A stretch of 64,000 nt of DNA from Reticulitermes lucifugus (GCA_026260175.1 JAKCWW010000860.1:769-64768); one strand, 5' to 3'; counted from the stretch's first letter, positions 22,824 through 34,320 are shown. A program made the numbers and translations. Notes: generated from the letters alone by a model not told the origin.

Positions 22824-24489
22824 GCATCCGTATTACAAATGGGTGGTGCCTTTAAACAGGCTACGTCCGCAGTCTTCAACATCTTTTTCAATTCATCATT
22901 CATAGAAATATTACTGTCATTGAAAGAGTTAGCCGGTGCTTAGTAATTCTTATATATGGATACTATTAAAGCGGTAATCACTCTCACCGTCTCTTCATAT
23001 GTACCATCCTCATATCAGGACTGAAGTCACTGTGGTCCACCAACACTGTCAAGAGATCGAAAAGTTTTTCATGACTCCCTCTACCAGGGTTAGGTCACTG
23101 AGAAAAATCATGCACAACGTACACTCTTCCAGTAGCACTCTGGCCTCTTTATTCTCTGATACATTTTATTCAGTTTACACCGTAGTGAATTGGGCTTTTA
23201 GTATAAGTGTGTTACTATATTAAGCACAGAAGAAGCTGGGTGGATGTGGAGCCCTGTTTGGTAAACTCTGAATGAAATTTGCACTTTAAAGTTTGAAGTG
23301 TTTTAATTTATGTATTAATTACCTTTGATACGTCAGATATTGTGCATGAATGACAAATTACTCCGAAATACAAGTGTCTGAAGCTATACTGAAGTATTAG
23401 CACCACTAGTTTTTTTAAGTGGACCCAGGGCCTACTTCGCTCTACGTTTTCAGTGCTACAACGAATTGCTTATGTCTGGCATCCAGGCTTATTTATTACA
23501 GCTGCCTTAGTCAGGACGCAAAGAAAAGTGTGCGAGGAAAAATACTGGGCTGATAAAATGGATCAAGCCATTGTGTTGTTTCTACAGTCACGTATGTTGT
23601 TTTTGATTTTTCCACCTTGCATAGCTGCCATGTTTATATATGTTGCAAAAGTAAAGCTTATCATAAACCTGAAATCTGGTATCTACTTCTGTTGATAAGT
23701 ATTCAAACAATTTTATAAACTTAAGATTTCAGAGCAAAATGAACACTGCACATTTTCAGTCAAGAAGTTTTTGAACAAACACATAATATAAGGCATTCCT
23801 TGCCACATTTCAACTAACGTTATTCTACGCACGAAAATGAACACGTGGAATGGAATACAAAGATTCCCGAAAGAGAGCAGGAATATGCAGTTGCAACATT
23901 AGCAGAGTCCGCATTAGCCACAGGATCCACTTTACGCGAACGTACTTAATATATACCTATTTTATAAATAGCCAGGATTGGCTCCGTCATACGGCGTCGT
24001 AACAACAATCAAGGGCCAGTCCACGGCATCTTAATGCACTTCAAAAATTACGGAACGCAATTGTACCAACTGTGCAGACTGAAGTTGGCATTACAGAGAA
24101 CTGGCGCGAGGGATTGCATTTTCCATTAAAATAATAGAGTTGTGGGAAAGATTACGTCATATGTCTTTTAAGAATCCTTTGCGACGTTATCCTTTCTTTA
24201 TGTGGTCCAGTTAATCCAAACCGTGCAGAATTACTCCTAGTAATTACTTTCTTCGCTCTGCATCCGACTACCATATTTAAATTGTAAAAATATCTGTACA
24301 CTGCTATCAACTCCATCAACACACAAATACACATCACTGCATTTCTGTATATCCATATTCACTCCTATCGCCACTGATTAGTCATTAACAAGTTAGCCCT
24401 TTTGTGTAAACTTTTATTTCGATTTTTGCTCGCCTTGTAAAGGTAGAAGATCAGAAATGAAAGGATCTAAGAAACTCTTGTGGTTTACT

Positions 24490-24905
24490 TCTAAACACAT
24501 ACCAAAATATCAACAACATTTACAAGAAATTTTCCATTGTCATAAAAACACTCAAAACACACTACGTTTTGGAAGCAAACTGCTTCCTTCTTCAGGTGAA
24601 ACTGCTAATCCTTAACACAACTGGCCAAAAATATAGCACACACATTAACATAATTCAACACGAAAAACAAACACCAGTACTCGTACATCTCAAAATATAA
24701 GTTCCAAATAAGCAAATCCTAAAACAATTTTAAAAAACAATGATAAAATATAAAAATTTAAAATAGTTCTGCAAGTCAAGATATCAGATAATAAAATAGT
24801 GGTTTCACATGAAGGAGGAAGCAATTTGCTTCCGAGACGTAGTGTTGCTTTGAGTATTCTTATGACAATGGAAAAAGTTCTTGTAAATGCTGCTGATACA
24901 ACCAT
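24490..24905. repeat. Foldback repeat with a hammerhead-like motif in each arm
   Basis: The left arm (24490-24605) and right arm (24808-24905) are inverted copies. Each contains TTGTAAATG-like and TATGACAATGGAAAA-like sequence, ACGTAGTG and a GGAAGC...GCTTCC hairpin. Read from inside outward, each arm gives CAC, CTGAAGA (ATGAAGG on the right), the GGAAGC stem, AAAAC or GAGAC, then GTA|GTG, with CAC pairing GTG. The spacer is about 200 bp of AT-rich DNA. It lies in intron 3. Confidence 0.6.
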
Positions 24906-25127
24906 TGTCAAAACTCTAGCTAATTATATGTTGCAGGTGCCAAAATGATGTCATAGCGCGTCTTTACAAAAATAAAAGTTACGTAATAAAATTTACCTAC
25001 CCTACAAAGGTTAATGAATAATTCGGCTTTTTCCTAACAAAAAATGGACACATGCTGATTTGTGACTGTCAGATTATTGTTTTTAGGCTGAGCTGGTGGC
25101 GCGGGGCCATGTCACTGCGTACCTTTA

Positions 25128-25505
25128 GATGAAGTACATATATGTTGCTGTATAGTTAGTTATAGTTAACTTGCATAGTTTTATGCTTTCTGAATATGTG
25201 ATGTTTGTCTTTGCATAGCTATAACTGCTTTGCGTGCTTTTATTCCTTCTAAGTACACGATGTTTGTGGCTGCCTAGCAGTAGCTACTATAGCTACTGTG
25301 AGTAACCACATATTGTTTATGTTGTTGCATAGATATAGCTACTGTTCCTAGCTTATGTTTTGTAACTACACGATAAATGTTGCTGCGCAAGTATAGTTAC
25401 TGTGTGTAGCTTCATACTTTCTAATTACGGTAGGTGATACTTTTTACTGCCTAACTGTAGCTACTGTCTGTGACTTGGTTTTTGCTAACTACATGTTGTT
25501 ATCGA
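25128..25505 (+). repeat. Degenerate minisatellite of about 60-bp units
   Basis: Five to six imperfect units each contain a version of ACTACACGATGTTTGTTGCTGC, then ATAGCTACTGT, then GCTT..TTTCTA. Units differ at many positions, so the array is old. It lies in intron 3, ending about 340 bp before exon 4. Confidence 0.75.
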
Positions 25506-25844
25506 TATTCAAGAATGTGGAACTCATAAAGACATTTGCTTGTTCGGAAGATTTAAGAGATAAACAGGAAATGGCTGCTACTGCGTATTCAATTCAATAA
25601 CCAAATTAAATTTAAATAAATTAAAGTAAATTTCCGAGACGCTTTGTAACAAATATTACAGTATTAAAATTACTGAAGTAACAAACAAAGGGTTCACAGA
25701 GTGAGTTTTTTACACTGTAGAACTTACGTTATTGAGATTGGGACCGTTCGCAGGAAAGGACATATTATTTACTGTTTCTAAATATCATCACGCACTCTGT
25801 AAGAGGATAATCCCTCCCTGCATGGTCACTGTTGATTCTTTCAG

Positions 25845-25983
25845 ATACGGCAGACGTATTCTTTCCTTGATATCAGGGTCAGGAATGGCCATCACAATGA
25901 TTGGTCTGGGGATTTACCTTGAAGTGGGAGACGGAAGCTCTGATCTGTCTTGGCTGCCACTCCTACTAATTCTCATCTACATA
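25845..25983 (+). CDS. Tret1-like: Transporter gene 1, exon 4 (helix 9 and start of helix 10)
   Basis: The exon is 139 nt between CTTTCAG and GTAAGT. The first base completes the Arg codon begun in exon 3, and it leaves in phase 0. It encodes YGRRILSLISG, helix 9 (GMAITMIGLGIYLEV), a short loop and LSWLPLLLILIYI. The GRR after helix 8 is the second sugar-porter Arg motif. The paralogous exon at 46814-46952 has exactly the same length and phases. Confidence 0.9.
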
Positions 25984-27008
25984 GTAAGTACTGCACACAG
26001 TCTGCTAGGTTATTATCACAACGTTCTACTTTAACCAAATACAACACACGAGACACACACACTTGGTCAAATTTAACACCATCGTCCATAAACGTATGGT
26101 AATGTTGCCCCTATAGGCCTATCTAAAAGATTTCCCATTCTTATTGCCTTTACTGTACTTCGCGTCGTGGCTGTTATTAAGGTTGACTTTGTACTTCTTA
26201 AACTAATTATGTAAATACTTCGTTGTTTCTGTAATAGATATCATGCCACTATCACAAAGGTTACACAGAGCAAAGCACATGCTTCAAGGGATCGATATGA
26301 CTATATTTCACGATAACTCTTGGTCTGCTTTGCCTACCTACCTAATGCAAGCGAATGGTTAATTTCATTTGTTGGACTCCTTTAATCTCGGGGAAAGAGT
26401 CTCCGACACGCATTACGTACGACTTCCTGGGCCATTCTGCATAAAATGATGAAGAGCAGGTTCGAAATTCTTTTGAATTAATTAACCACTTTAATTACAC
26501 GTGTGCGTACTCTTATTCCAAAGAAGTTAGAACGATCTTCTTCTGCATTGTTGCTTCTAGCTATCCATAAACTTCCTCTCATTTCTAATTCGACGCTAAA
26601 CAACATCTGCTTTCCTCAAGCCAAGGATTTTTTTCTTTTTGCGTCTGCGCCATTGCATGAAGGCCTATAGGAAGCATGGAGGTTAAATTTCACACATTTT
26701 TGCTCTCGGCACAAAATGGATGTGATTCGTCAGCTTCAATCTTCGGTAAAAGCGAAGGGTTTCCTCGTACTCACAAGACAAGAAGCCTGTCCCAGACGCT
26801 GTTTGTGCTTACTCCTGTCGGGAATAGAAACGGGGCCCTTCAGCCCAGTCAGTCACTGCACTGATTCAGCGGTACCGGCTGTTTCGACTCTGGTCTCGTG
26901 ATTTATGAACATATTTAGTGGGCGAAAGCTCTCTAACCGGAGAAAGGAAAGCATTCAAAAGTACTCTTATCTTTAACTTTATGTCATGTCGAAATTTGTG
27001 TGTTTCAG

Positions 27009-27335
27009 GCGTTTGCTAACATTGGGTTCAACCTGATCTCGTGGGGACTGCTTGGAGAGTTGTATCCTACAAGTATTGCAGGTCTGGCCGGGAGTATCAC
27101 AACTTGTCTAGCAAACTTGATGGGATTCGCAGCCATCAAGCTGTACCCCGGGTTCCAGGACTTGGTGAGAGGGGACAAACCAAATACCGGCGGAGGGTTC
27201 TTTTTCTTTGGTGCTGTGTCTTGTTTTGCCACTGTTTTTGTGTTCCTGTTTCTGCCAGAGACTTTCAATAAATCGCTTGAACAGGTGACAGAAGAGTTCC
27301 GGCAGCCATGTGGAAGGAAGATTTTGTGTCGCTAA
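27009..27335 (+). CDS. Tret1-like: Transporter gene 1, last exon (helices 10-12, C-terminus)
   Basis: The exon starts after TTTCAG in phase 0 and ends with TAA at 27333-27335; 108 codons plus stop. It begins AFANIGFNLISWGLLGELYP (end of helix 10), continues through helices 11 and 12, and carries the PETFNKSLEQ motif that follows helix 12 in sugar porters. The tail is short (RQPCGRKILCR). The Trp expected in the GPGPIPW region is kept (NLISWGLL) although the prolines are not. No clear polyadenylation hexamer lies just downstream. Confidence 0.92.
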   Translation, partial: AFANIGFNLISWGLLGELYPTSIAGLAGSITTCLANLMGFAAIKLYPGFQDLVRGDKPNTGGGFFFFGAVSCFATVFVFLFLPETFNKSLEQVTEEFRQPCGRKILCR

Positions 27336-29092
27336 CTTCCTATAGCTATATTCGCTGTTTCTGGTTACCAATTGCACTGCATATGAGAAAAAAAACAAGA
27401 ACGACAATAACAGATTCCTTTTCACTGCAGTCTCTAATGGGCTATTACACCAGATCCTGTCGATGCGGAGTACGGAGCATTGGTTTAATGATTAGTGGCA
27501 GGTGGAAACCGAAGTACGCGAAGAGAACAACCTGCTCCATTGTCACTTTGTTCTTTACGAATCCCACATTATTTCTTATTGAATTTAAGCTTACACAGCC
27601 GAAGAGAATTGTCACTGTGTCAGAACGTCACGATGTGTATACCTAAGCTTTGTTGTGTAAAACATTTGGATATATTAAAATGTAGCTCCAGGCGCTCAGA
27701 TACACCATACGAGAATCACAGTCCCGTACTACCATCGTAACAACAAAGAGCCTTCCTTCTTAAGCAAACTGAAAGGCTGGTACCTTCACCAGAAACTCCG
27801 GTAATTAGACCGAATCGTAAGTCATATTAATCCAGCCAAATTAATATGAATCCAAAATTGTTTTTCCCAATTAGTTCCTTTTCAGGTCCCATTAAAGGAA
27901 GAGGAATTTCTTGACCATACTCTATACAAGGAAAGAAGGAACGGACCAACGTAAAAGTTAACTAACAGCGGAGACCTGTCGGAAGCTCAAGTCGACGTCC
28001 CTTGATAGTTTAATTTGTTGGCTTATGAAACGCATAGCTGAGACATGAAAAGTGAACCTTATAAACCGCAACAGCGGGCGGGTCTGTGTTAAAGGATTTC
28101 TCATCTTGACTAAAGGCTTTAACCTACTCATGTTAAGGAAAGATTTTTCTGGCGAGAGGAGGGTGCCTTCAGGGAGGTAGTTCTTTGGGACTGGAATCTT
28201 GGTTGGACAGATATCTGGGGGATTGGACGTACGGAGATTGTGTCTGCGGGCCTCTGTGATTGAGGAGGGGTCACTTTGGCTGAAGACCTCTGTGACAAAG
28301 GAAGTGGGCCGTGCCCCGTCTTAAACCATACCATGGCATTTGCTTTACAACTGAGGAAGATTACGCAAAATCTCTGTTTACTTGACCGATTGGGTGGGCA
28401 CCAATCGTTGTGTCAACTTTGCAAAATTGTCACGGGCGGCGTCTACCGGCCTGCTAATCTTGGTCACCTTTTGTTCTCAGGCGTGTTCGCCTAGTCGTAA
28501 AAAACGCACATTAGCGTCGTCTAGACTCTCCAACTGTCTTTCTTTCTCTCCGTCTGTCCGCAAGTACCAGCGCGGCTCCCACTAGACGGATGGCCGTGCA
28601 ATTTGATACTGGGGACTTTTATGAAAATCTGTCAAGAAAATTCAGATTTGATTAAAATCGGGCACTTTACATGAATACTTTACTACATTTTGTTGTTGCT
28701 GGCGACATTAATTCGCCATAAATGTGCTCTCTTCAAGTGAAATGGCATCAGGCTGTGAGGATAGCACAGGAGGAAAAAATACTACATGAACGCGCCACAA
28801 TATTACGTTATTATTACATTGCATATCTTGTTAAGACTGCGGGTGGCTTCCGACAGCCCTTGCTCGCCACAAGTTTACTATAGGTTGCCGAATTCTGGTT
28901 TCCCGAGAGCGAAGACACTGGGATTTTAGCACATGCACTTTCCAAATTCACTGCGGGCAGCCGACTGCCAGACGGGCACTACAATCCATAATAAGAAAGA
29001 TGAGCTGCTTATAAAGCAGTACACCGTTTCTAATGGACAGGCAGCTTTTCGTGGTAAGGAGAGGGGCCTGCATGTCCGTTCTCTATGCTACC
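27336..29092. other. Intergenic DNA after transporter gene 1
   Basis: No exon or recognised transposon can be supported here. Open frames are short and unlike known proteins. The first part must include the 3' UTR of transporter gene 1. The GC-richer 28.1-28.6 kb part may be an unclassified repeat. Confidence 0.35.
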
Positions 29093-29206
29093 ACCTTGGT
29101 TGTGTGAGCCCGCCAGGACACCTGCTTACAAAGATTCACTCCAAGATCGTTATCTTGGAGTGAATCTTCGTAAGCAGGTGTCCTGGCGGGCTCACACAAC
29201 CAAGGT
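29093..29206. repeat. Near-perfect 55-bp-arm hairpin
   Basis: 29093-29147 and 29152-29206 are reverse complements over 55 bp with one mismatch (A/G) and a 4-nt loop (CGTT). The arms begin ACCTTGGTTGTGTGAG and end TTCACTCCAAGAT. Such a recent palindrome could fold as a cruciform or, if transcribed, as long hairpin RNA. It could also be an assembly or amplification foldback. Confidence 0.93.
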
Positions 29207-29432
29207 GTATCGAGCTGCTGTACTGGCTGTCCAGAGAGCTCGACAGGCTAGTGCTTTATGACGTGTCTCGCAGTCTTAGCACGGGGAAGAACAGTTCTAT
29301 CCGAGACGATACGAATCAGCAGCTCGTAGCTAGTGCTTACGTGTGTTGAGATAGGTCTTCAAACGAGCAGGAACGGGTTACGTTTTGTGGGTACGAGACA
29401 GTGTCATTTGCATAGAGAACTAGCTTGACTTG

Positions 29433-29687
29433 TGGGTCGGGATAGCGTAGTTGGTATAGCGACTCGCTACGGGCTGGACGATCCGGGGATCGAATCCCGG
29501 TGGGGGCGAGATTTTCCGCAGCCCACACAGCCTCCTATACAAGGGGTACCGGGGGTAAAGCAGCCGGGGCGTGGAGTTGACCACCCACCTCATCTAGTGC
29601 CAGGGTTAAAGAAAGAATATAGCTATACTTCTACTCACCCTGTGGGCCTTCATGGCCTGTTCTAGGGAGAACTTTACCTTTAACTTT
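29433..29687 (+). mobile_element. SINE family A, full copy with 13-bp target duplication
   Basis: The A box region (GGGATAGCGTAGTTGG) and B box (GGGGATCGAATCC) of a tRNA-derived promoter are intact enough to recognise. The body ends with TGGGCCTTCATGGCCTGTTC and a T-rich CTTTACCTTTAA tail. CTAGCTTGACTTG is present on both sides (29420-29432 and 29688-29700), a clean target-site duplication. Confidence 0.9.
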
Positions 29688-29924
29688 CTAGCTTGACTTG
29701 GTGGGAAGCTGCTGACAATAGACGCAGCAGGTTACTTTAAGTAGCTGGTACTTATCTATCAAACTACAGGGCATCATATCTAAAGAGACCTCTATATTGA
29801 TACACAATGCATTGAGAAGTTAAATCTGCCATACTTTTAATATTAGGTCCTCATTTGAAAGTTTTATTTCATACCAACAACTGCACATAAACATACAGTA
29901 TCAATAGTATATTCGTAACTTTCC

Positions 29925-29968
29925 CCGATACGTATTTCGGCGTTTTAAGCCGCCATCTTCAACTGAAG
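29925..29968 (-). repeat. Hammerhead-like hairpin motif
   Basis: On the minus strand: TTGAAGA, then the GGCG...CGCC stem with an 8-nt loop, then GAAAT, ACGT, ATC, GGGG. If read as a hammerhead, pairs 15.1-16.1 and 15.2-16.2 would be A-U and U-A and the site would be ATC. The first core C is T. Stem I is weak. Confidence 0.4.
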
Positions 29969-30062
29969 ATCGTATAGGCCCACAATAATACTTTCGTCCC
30001 ACATGCATCGGCATGACTTGCAACAATTTCTGTTTAACTAGAAACGTGCTGGACAATAGAAA

Positions 30063-30550
30063 CGAGGCAGACAATGTACGTATAAACGTAACATTGAGGC
30101 ACGTTCACGTAACCATTGTGCCATGGAAAAGCAATAAGCATGCAAAGCGCATGCGACGTATTATATTGTCATCTGTGGCCTGTCTGGCAGTACCATATTT
30201 TTCCACATTATCTCACAAACGGCACGACTTTCGGAAAAATTATTGAACATGAAATGTGTGGTTTTCATTTTTCTACAACTTTTGTCTGAAATACTTCTCA
30301 TTCTAAGAAGAATTCAGCGACATATTATCACAAATGTGCATAGGTCTTCATGTCAAGTACCCGTTATTCTTGTCAGAGTTTAATGAAATTTGTCGTTTCT
30401 CAACAGATTTTCGAAAAGTACCCAAACATCAAATTTCATGATAATCCGTCCAGTGAGAGCCGAGTTGTTCCATGCAGACGGATGGACAGACAGACATGAG
30501 GAAGCTAATAGTTGCTTTTCGCAGTTTTGCGAAGGAGTCTAAAAATGTTC
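30063..30550 (+). mobile_element. Single-armed relative of the 8887-9789 element
   Basis: It shares GGCAGACAATGTACGTATAA, the TCATCTGTGGCCTGTCTGG segment, GTTCCATGCAGACGGATGG and TCGCAGTTTTGCG-like ends with the 8.9-kb element. The inverted right arm is absent. It is non-coding and lies upstream of transporter gene 2. Confidence 0.6.
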
Positions 30551-31138
30551 GTATCATCATTGTCGTTCTACGCGTAGTTGTATAGAAAATTACGTCACAG
30601 ATAAGCTCCTTATGTCTTCATAATCTGATCTGTAGATGTGTGCTTAAGAAAGTATTATGACATGTAAGTGGAACAAAGGAGAAATTATCTCGTCCGGCTA
30701 CAAGGCCTACTGCGCCGCCAGAACAATAAAACTGGACGACTATTAATGTTATGATACGTTGTCTGCAGCTTCCACATCACAAGGTTAATCGCTTCTTGCT
30801 CTTATAATGTGTTTCAATTTCCTCGTGACACCACTGTTACCAGGATTCGCCATTCATATCGGAGCATTTGTTATGAATTTTTAGACACTGTCCATCGAAG
30901 GACTGACGATTGACATTGTATTTATTTACTTTCCTTTCCACATTGAACCTAGTGTATCATGTGATACTGAATATAACATGAAGAGGAAGAACGTAGAAAC
31001 TTACGTTTCTTTAAAAAAAATAATAGTCGCAGGATCCAGTACATAAATAATAATTATTAATATCCTCTCAATATATTGACCTATTTTGTACAGGACAGAA
31101 CCAAGATCGAAGAACTAGTGCAAGTGGCCAACTTTCAA

Positions 31139-31153
31139 ATGTCATTTAGAGAG
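31139..31153 (+). CDS. Tret1-like: Transporter gene 2, exon 1 coding part (MSFRE)
   Basis: The exon ends with GAG before a consensus GTAAGT donor at 31154, phase 0. An open frame extends back to a plausible acceptor (TTTTGTACAG, exon from 31094), giving up to 20 codons. The ATG at 31139 was chosen because it gives the same five-codon start as gene 1 (MAVLE, MSFRE). If translation begins further upstream, the N-terminus is longer. Confidence 0.5.
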
Positions 31154-31706
31154 GTAAGTATGGTGTTTATATCTTTAAAATCTTCTTGTGTTATTTTTCA
31201 GAAGATTTTTAATCTTGTTTTAATCGCTCACACAGAACCTCGCGGTAGAGTAGGCAATATTTCTGCTTCGTTTTCAGAAGGTCTGGTGTTGAAATTTCAG
31301 CTAAGAGACCGCTTAACCTGAGGATTTTCGAGGCTTTTCTCAGTCTCCACAGGCAAACACTGGCATAGTACCTTCAATTAAACCACGCCGGTTTATTTAC
31401 ACAGCATTTTCAATCCATTATTTGTTATTGAACCTATAATTGAACTCTGTATATTTCGAAGTACTTACCGACAGCGTTGTTAAATAAAACAAAAATAGGT
31501 AAAATTTTATTAGCTCCTATTATTTGAACGTGTGTACACTGTGAATATGCTGAATTGCTATGGTTTCTGTGTTTTAATTTCCATTAATTATGAAGCTTGA
31601 TCTTGTCTGGGAAATGGAACGGCCAGTCCCAAAAGGGGATTAGGGAAGTGTCCTTCCGAAGTCTTCAGTTGTCGCTTTGAATTCTTTGATGAAAGTTTGT
31701 CGTCAA

Positions 31707-31985
31707 CAGTGACGGACTAAGGGGCGAGCCAGCCGGGCAGCTGCCTGGGGCGCCAATCTATAAGGGGCGCTAAGACGTCACTGGAATAATTGGAATTATG
31801 GTGCTAGTAAGCCCAGGTTTCCACATGCGAAAAAGATTTCCAAAAATTATCCCCAATATGTGCACGCGCCCACAGAAATTTTCGCCAGGCCTGTCCTAGC
31901 CTGAAAAAGTTTAAAGAATAACGGTTCGAAGGGGCGCCAAGTTGTTAACTTGCCCAGGGCTCCCACATATCTCTGGCCGGCCCTG
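31707..31985. mobile_element. Probable hAT-type MITE (279 bp)
   Basis: The left end CAGTGACGGACTA and the reverse complement of the right end, CAGGGCCGGCCAGA, share the CAGNGNCGG pattern of hAT termini. Subterminal CCTGGGGCGCCAA is mirrored by GGCGCC and CCCAGGGC. No matching 8-bp duplication remains. It lies in intron 1 of transporter gene 2. Confidence 0.5.
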
Positions 31986-32276
31986 TTTCCGAGCAGTCAG
32001 AGCAGTGCAGTGCTTTCACATCTTTCACTTTAGCCAAGTGAAATGAGCTGTTGGAAGAACGTTAAACACTTGGAAACACTTGTGGATTCGATACTGAGAA
32101 GGTAACCAGACCGAAACTTGCCGAAATGCAGACGACTACGGCTGCCCCCGCCCGCATTACCCTGCTGTATAGCCTTATTCTATTTGTTTTTACCCAAGTT
32201 TCACGAGAGAGAAAAAAGGCCATAATGCACCTTTATCTACAACAAATGCCACCAGTGTCTCTCATGCCTCCTGCAG

Positions 32277-32412
32277 ATGTTGGTGAGCTTCATTTCCTCG
32301 GCGACTTTGCTGTCCGCTGGGATGAACTTAGGCTTTTCGGCCGTCTCTCTACCGCACATGCAAGATCCTGCAGGAACTGACAGATTGACAGTCGAGGAGG
32401 GTTCCTGGTTCG
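32277..32412 (+). CDS. Tret1-like: Transporter gene 2, exon 2 (helix 1)
   Basis: The exon is 136 nt from CTGCAG (ends 32276) to GTACGT (32413), phase 0 in and phase 1 out, residues 6-50 plus one base. MLVSFISSATLLSAGMNLGF is helix 1. It is followed by SAVSLPHM and a loop ending VEEGSWFG, four residues longer than in gene 1. An overlapping frame across 32126-32380 is a shadow. Confidence 0.85.
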
Positions 32413-32568
32413 GTACGTACAGCTCTGCGAACGATTGATTGGTTGAATGGACAAATATCTAAACTAATTGACTAGTTGAATGACTCTTGCATAACATTTA
32501 TCTAAAGTGCTTGTGTAATAAAATATCTCTTTTTCACTGACGCAATATTGAAGAAATTAATATTAAAA

Positions 32569-32867
32569 TGGGGACACGCCGTGGCGCAGTTCGTTGAGGC
32601 ACTGAGCTAAAAGCCGGAAGGTCGCGGGATCGATTCCCGATTGTGTCATTGGAATTTTTCATTGACTTAATCCTTCCGACCGCACTAAGGCCCTGGGGTC
32701 GACTCAGCCCCTAACAGAAATGAGTACCAGGAATATTTCCTGGGTATAAAGGCGGGTGGTGCGTAGGGCTGACAACCTTACTACCTTCATGTGACGATTT
32801 TCTGGAAATCTGTGAGCCTCAACTTCTTGGAAATTTCAGGGCCTGTCCAGGCCTGTAGAGGGATTGC
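32569..32867 (+). mobile_element. SINE family C, full copy with 11-bp target duplication
   Basis: The tRNA-like head GTGGCGCAGTTCGTTGAGGC and the B box GGGATCGATTCCCG mark a second tRNA-derived family. TAATATTAAAA flanks it at 32558-32568 and 32868-32878. The body includes TAATCCTTCCGACC, CTGGGGTCGAC and TGACAACCTTACTACCTTCA. It is distinct from families A and B. It lies in intron 2 of transporter gene 2. Confidence 0.85.
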
Positions 32868-33606
32868 TAATATTAAAAAGACAGAACAGACTGCCTTAAG
32901 CGGTGTTTTATATTGTTTTATATTCTGGATACCGGCAGTTCGAAACTTGCCTTGGCTTCCGCCCATCCCGGCTTAGGCTTTTTGTTCCTTCGTAGTTCTT
33001 CTGGGAAAATACGGATAAAGTACGACAAATAAAGCCACGATAGCTTTCTTCCAAATCCTTTACACTTTATTATTTAGTAGAGAGCCTAATATTTATAAAA
33101 CAGATTCTTAAAACCTGACAACGCCGTTAAATAAGTCACACTGCTAAATAAATATGAAACAATAAATTCATTCGCCGTCTTGCTTATGTTTCCATATACA
33201 TTCGCGTTTATACTAGTATCGTAATTCATAAGACATAATACTTTATCTCTTGAAGTAAGGTAGAGTTCAGCTTTAAACGAAACCTTAGTCTTTCGCAGTT
33301 CTAATGATGGCAAAAAATAAAAAAAAATGACGTGTTCAGGAAGTTCCGTGACTGGTTGTCCCAAACTCAGGATCGTGCACTATGGGCTCCTTCAAGAAAA
33401 ATATATCTTGCAACGGTAGGTCAATTCGACACTCTTATGGAGTTAAGCACTACTGTATTGTCGAAATGAATACAAAAGTATTTTTCAGCTAATATTTATT
33501 AGCATTTCTTTAAAAACTTACATCCGAATTCCGTTCCTAAATAAGGATCAATTTACACGTGATTGTGTTTACAATATAAGAATTTCTCACACTTTAACAG
33601 CTGCTT

Positions 33607-33845
33607 ATTTACTAGACTACTGGCTGGATGACAGAAGAAACGTGGTTCGATTCCTAACAAGACCACGAGATTTTTCTCTTCTGCAAAGTGTCCAGACGTA
33701 CACTAGTGCCCACCAACCCTTCTATTTAATGGGTAAAAGTTGGTTCTTTCCCCGATGGTAAAGCGGCTAGACCGCGAAGCCGACCATTCACATACATCTA
33801 GTGCCGAGGTTAAGAATAGGTGGAACGGTATCTGCACTTCCTATG
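33607..33845 (+). mobile_element. SINE family A, diverged copy
   Basis: GACTACTGGCTGGATGAC, the B-box remnant GTGGTTCGATTCC, and the body CCCCGATGGTAAAGCGGCTAGA and CATCTAGTGCCGAGGTTAAG (given in parts) identify the family. The A-box half of the head is missing or decayed. Confidence 0.7.
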
Positions 33846-34059
33846 TGTCCTAATGTCGTGATGCTTAATTAAGCATATGGACAGCTTTACCCTTTTATTA
33901 CAGGAATTTTCTAGAAAATTAAACATGTCATTAAAAATTGCACGTTTAACAACGATATCAATGAATGAAAAAGGGAAATAAAATAGGGTAGCCTGCCTTA
34001 CTATTACCTGATCAGTAAAATATGTGAACGAAGGAAATGGAAGAATGTTAGCAACGAGA

Positions 34060-34317
34060 AGGAAGGAAGGAGGAACTTCGGAAGACTGAAGAACGAATTC
34101 AAAAGAGCCACAGACAAGACCAAGAAGGAATATCTTGAGAGCATATGTGACGAGAACATGGACTTTCAAATATCAGGACGTTATGATTTAATGTACATGA
34201 AGGTAAAGGAACCAGGTTGGAAAAAAAAGCATTTTGTTAAAAACATTGGCATCGAAGATTTTCAAGTGAATATATTAGTCGATCAGAGATAAGCACTGAA
34301 GATTTAGGAGGATTATG
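34060..34317 (+). pseudogene. Non-LTR retrotransposon (LINE) fragment, region before the RT domain
   Basis: An open stretch reads RNFGRLKNEFKRATDKTKKEY, then FQISGRYDLMYMKVKE and KNIGIEDFQ, before stops appear. I recognise this as the linker upstream of reverse transcriptase in a LINE family common in insects. The same family supplies the fragments at 34321, 35218 and 36206. It breaks abruptly at 34318-34320. Confidence 0.6.
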
Positions 34318-34320
34318 TTA

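Larger units (their letters stand above)
10424..27335 (+). other. Tret1-like: Gene locus: Tret1-like sugar transporter 1 (5 coding exons)
   Basis: The proposed coding exons are 10424-10438, 17246-17369, 19235-20120, 25845-25983 and 27009-27335. They sum to 1491 nt, 496 codons plus stop, the usual size for SLC2/sugar-porter proteins of the facilitated trehalose transporter (Tret1) type. All junctions are GT-AG with compatible phases (0, 1, 2, 0). The predicted product has 12 membrane helices in two bundles of six. It carries GRKK between helices 2 and 3, TWPS in helix 5, the degenerate PESPRWL site KETPSWLL, YGRR before helix 9 and the PETFNKS motif after helix 12. Such proteins move sugars down their gradient across the plasma membrane. 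Trehalose is inferred only from family. A tandem paralogue follows 3.8 kb downstream in the same orientation. Introns of 6.8, 1.9, 5.7 and 1.0 kb hold most of the repeats listed here. Confidence 0.85.

Noticed and set aside
29437-29520. Possible tRNA gene
   Set aside because: Promoter boxes are tRNA-like but the cloverleaf is not formed and the sequence continues into a repeated SINE body with a target duplication.
32569-32650. Possible tRNA gene
   Set aside because: Same reason: head of SINE family C with 11-bp target duplication.
33810-34169. 119-codon minus-strand frame
   Set aside because: Its lower part is antisense to a recognisable + strand LINE fragment.
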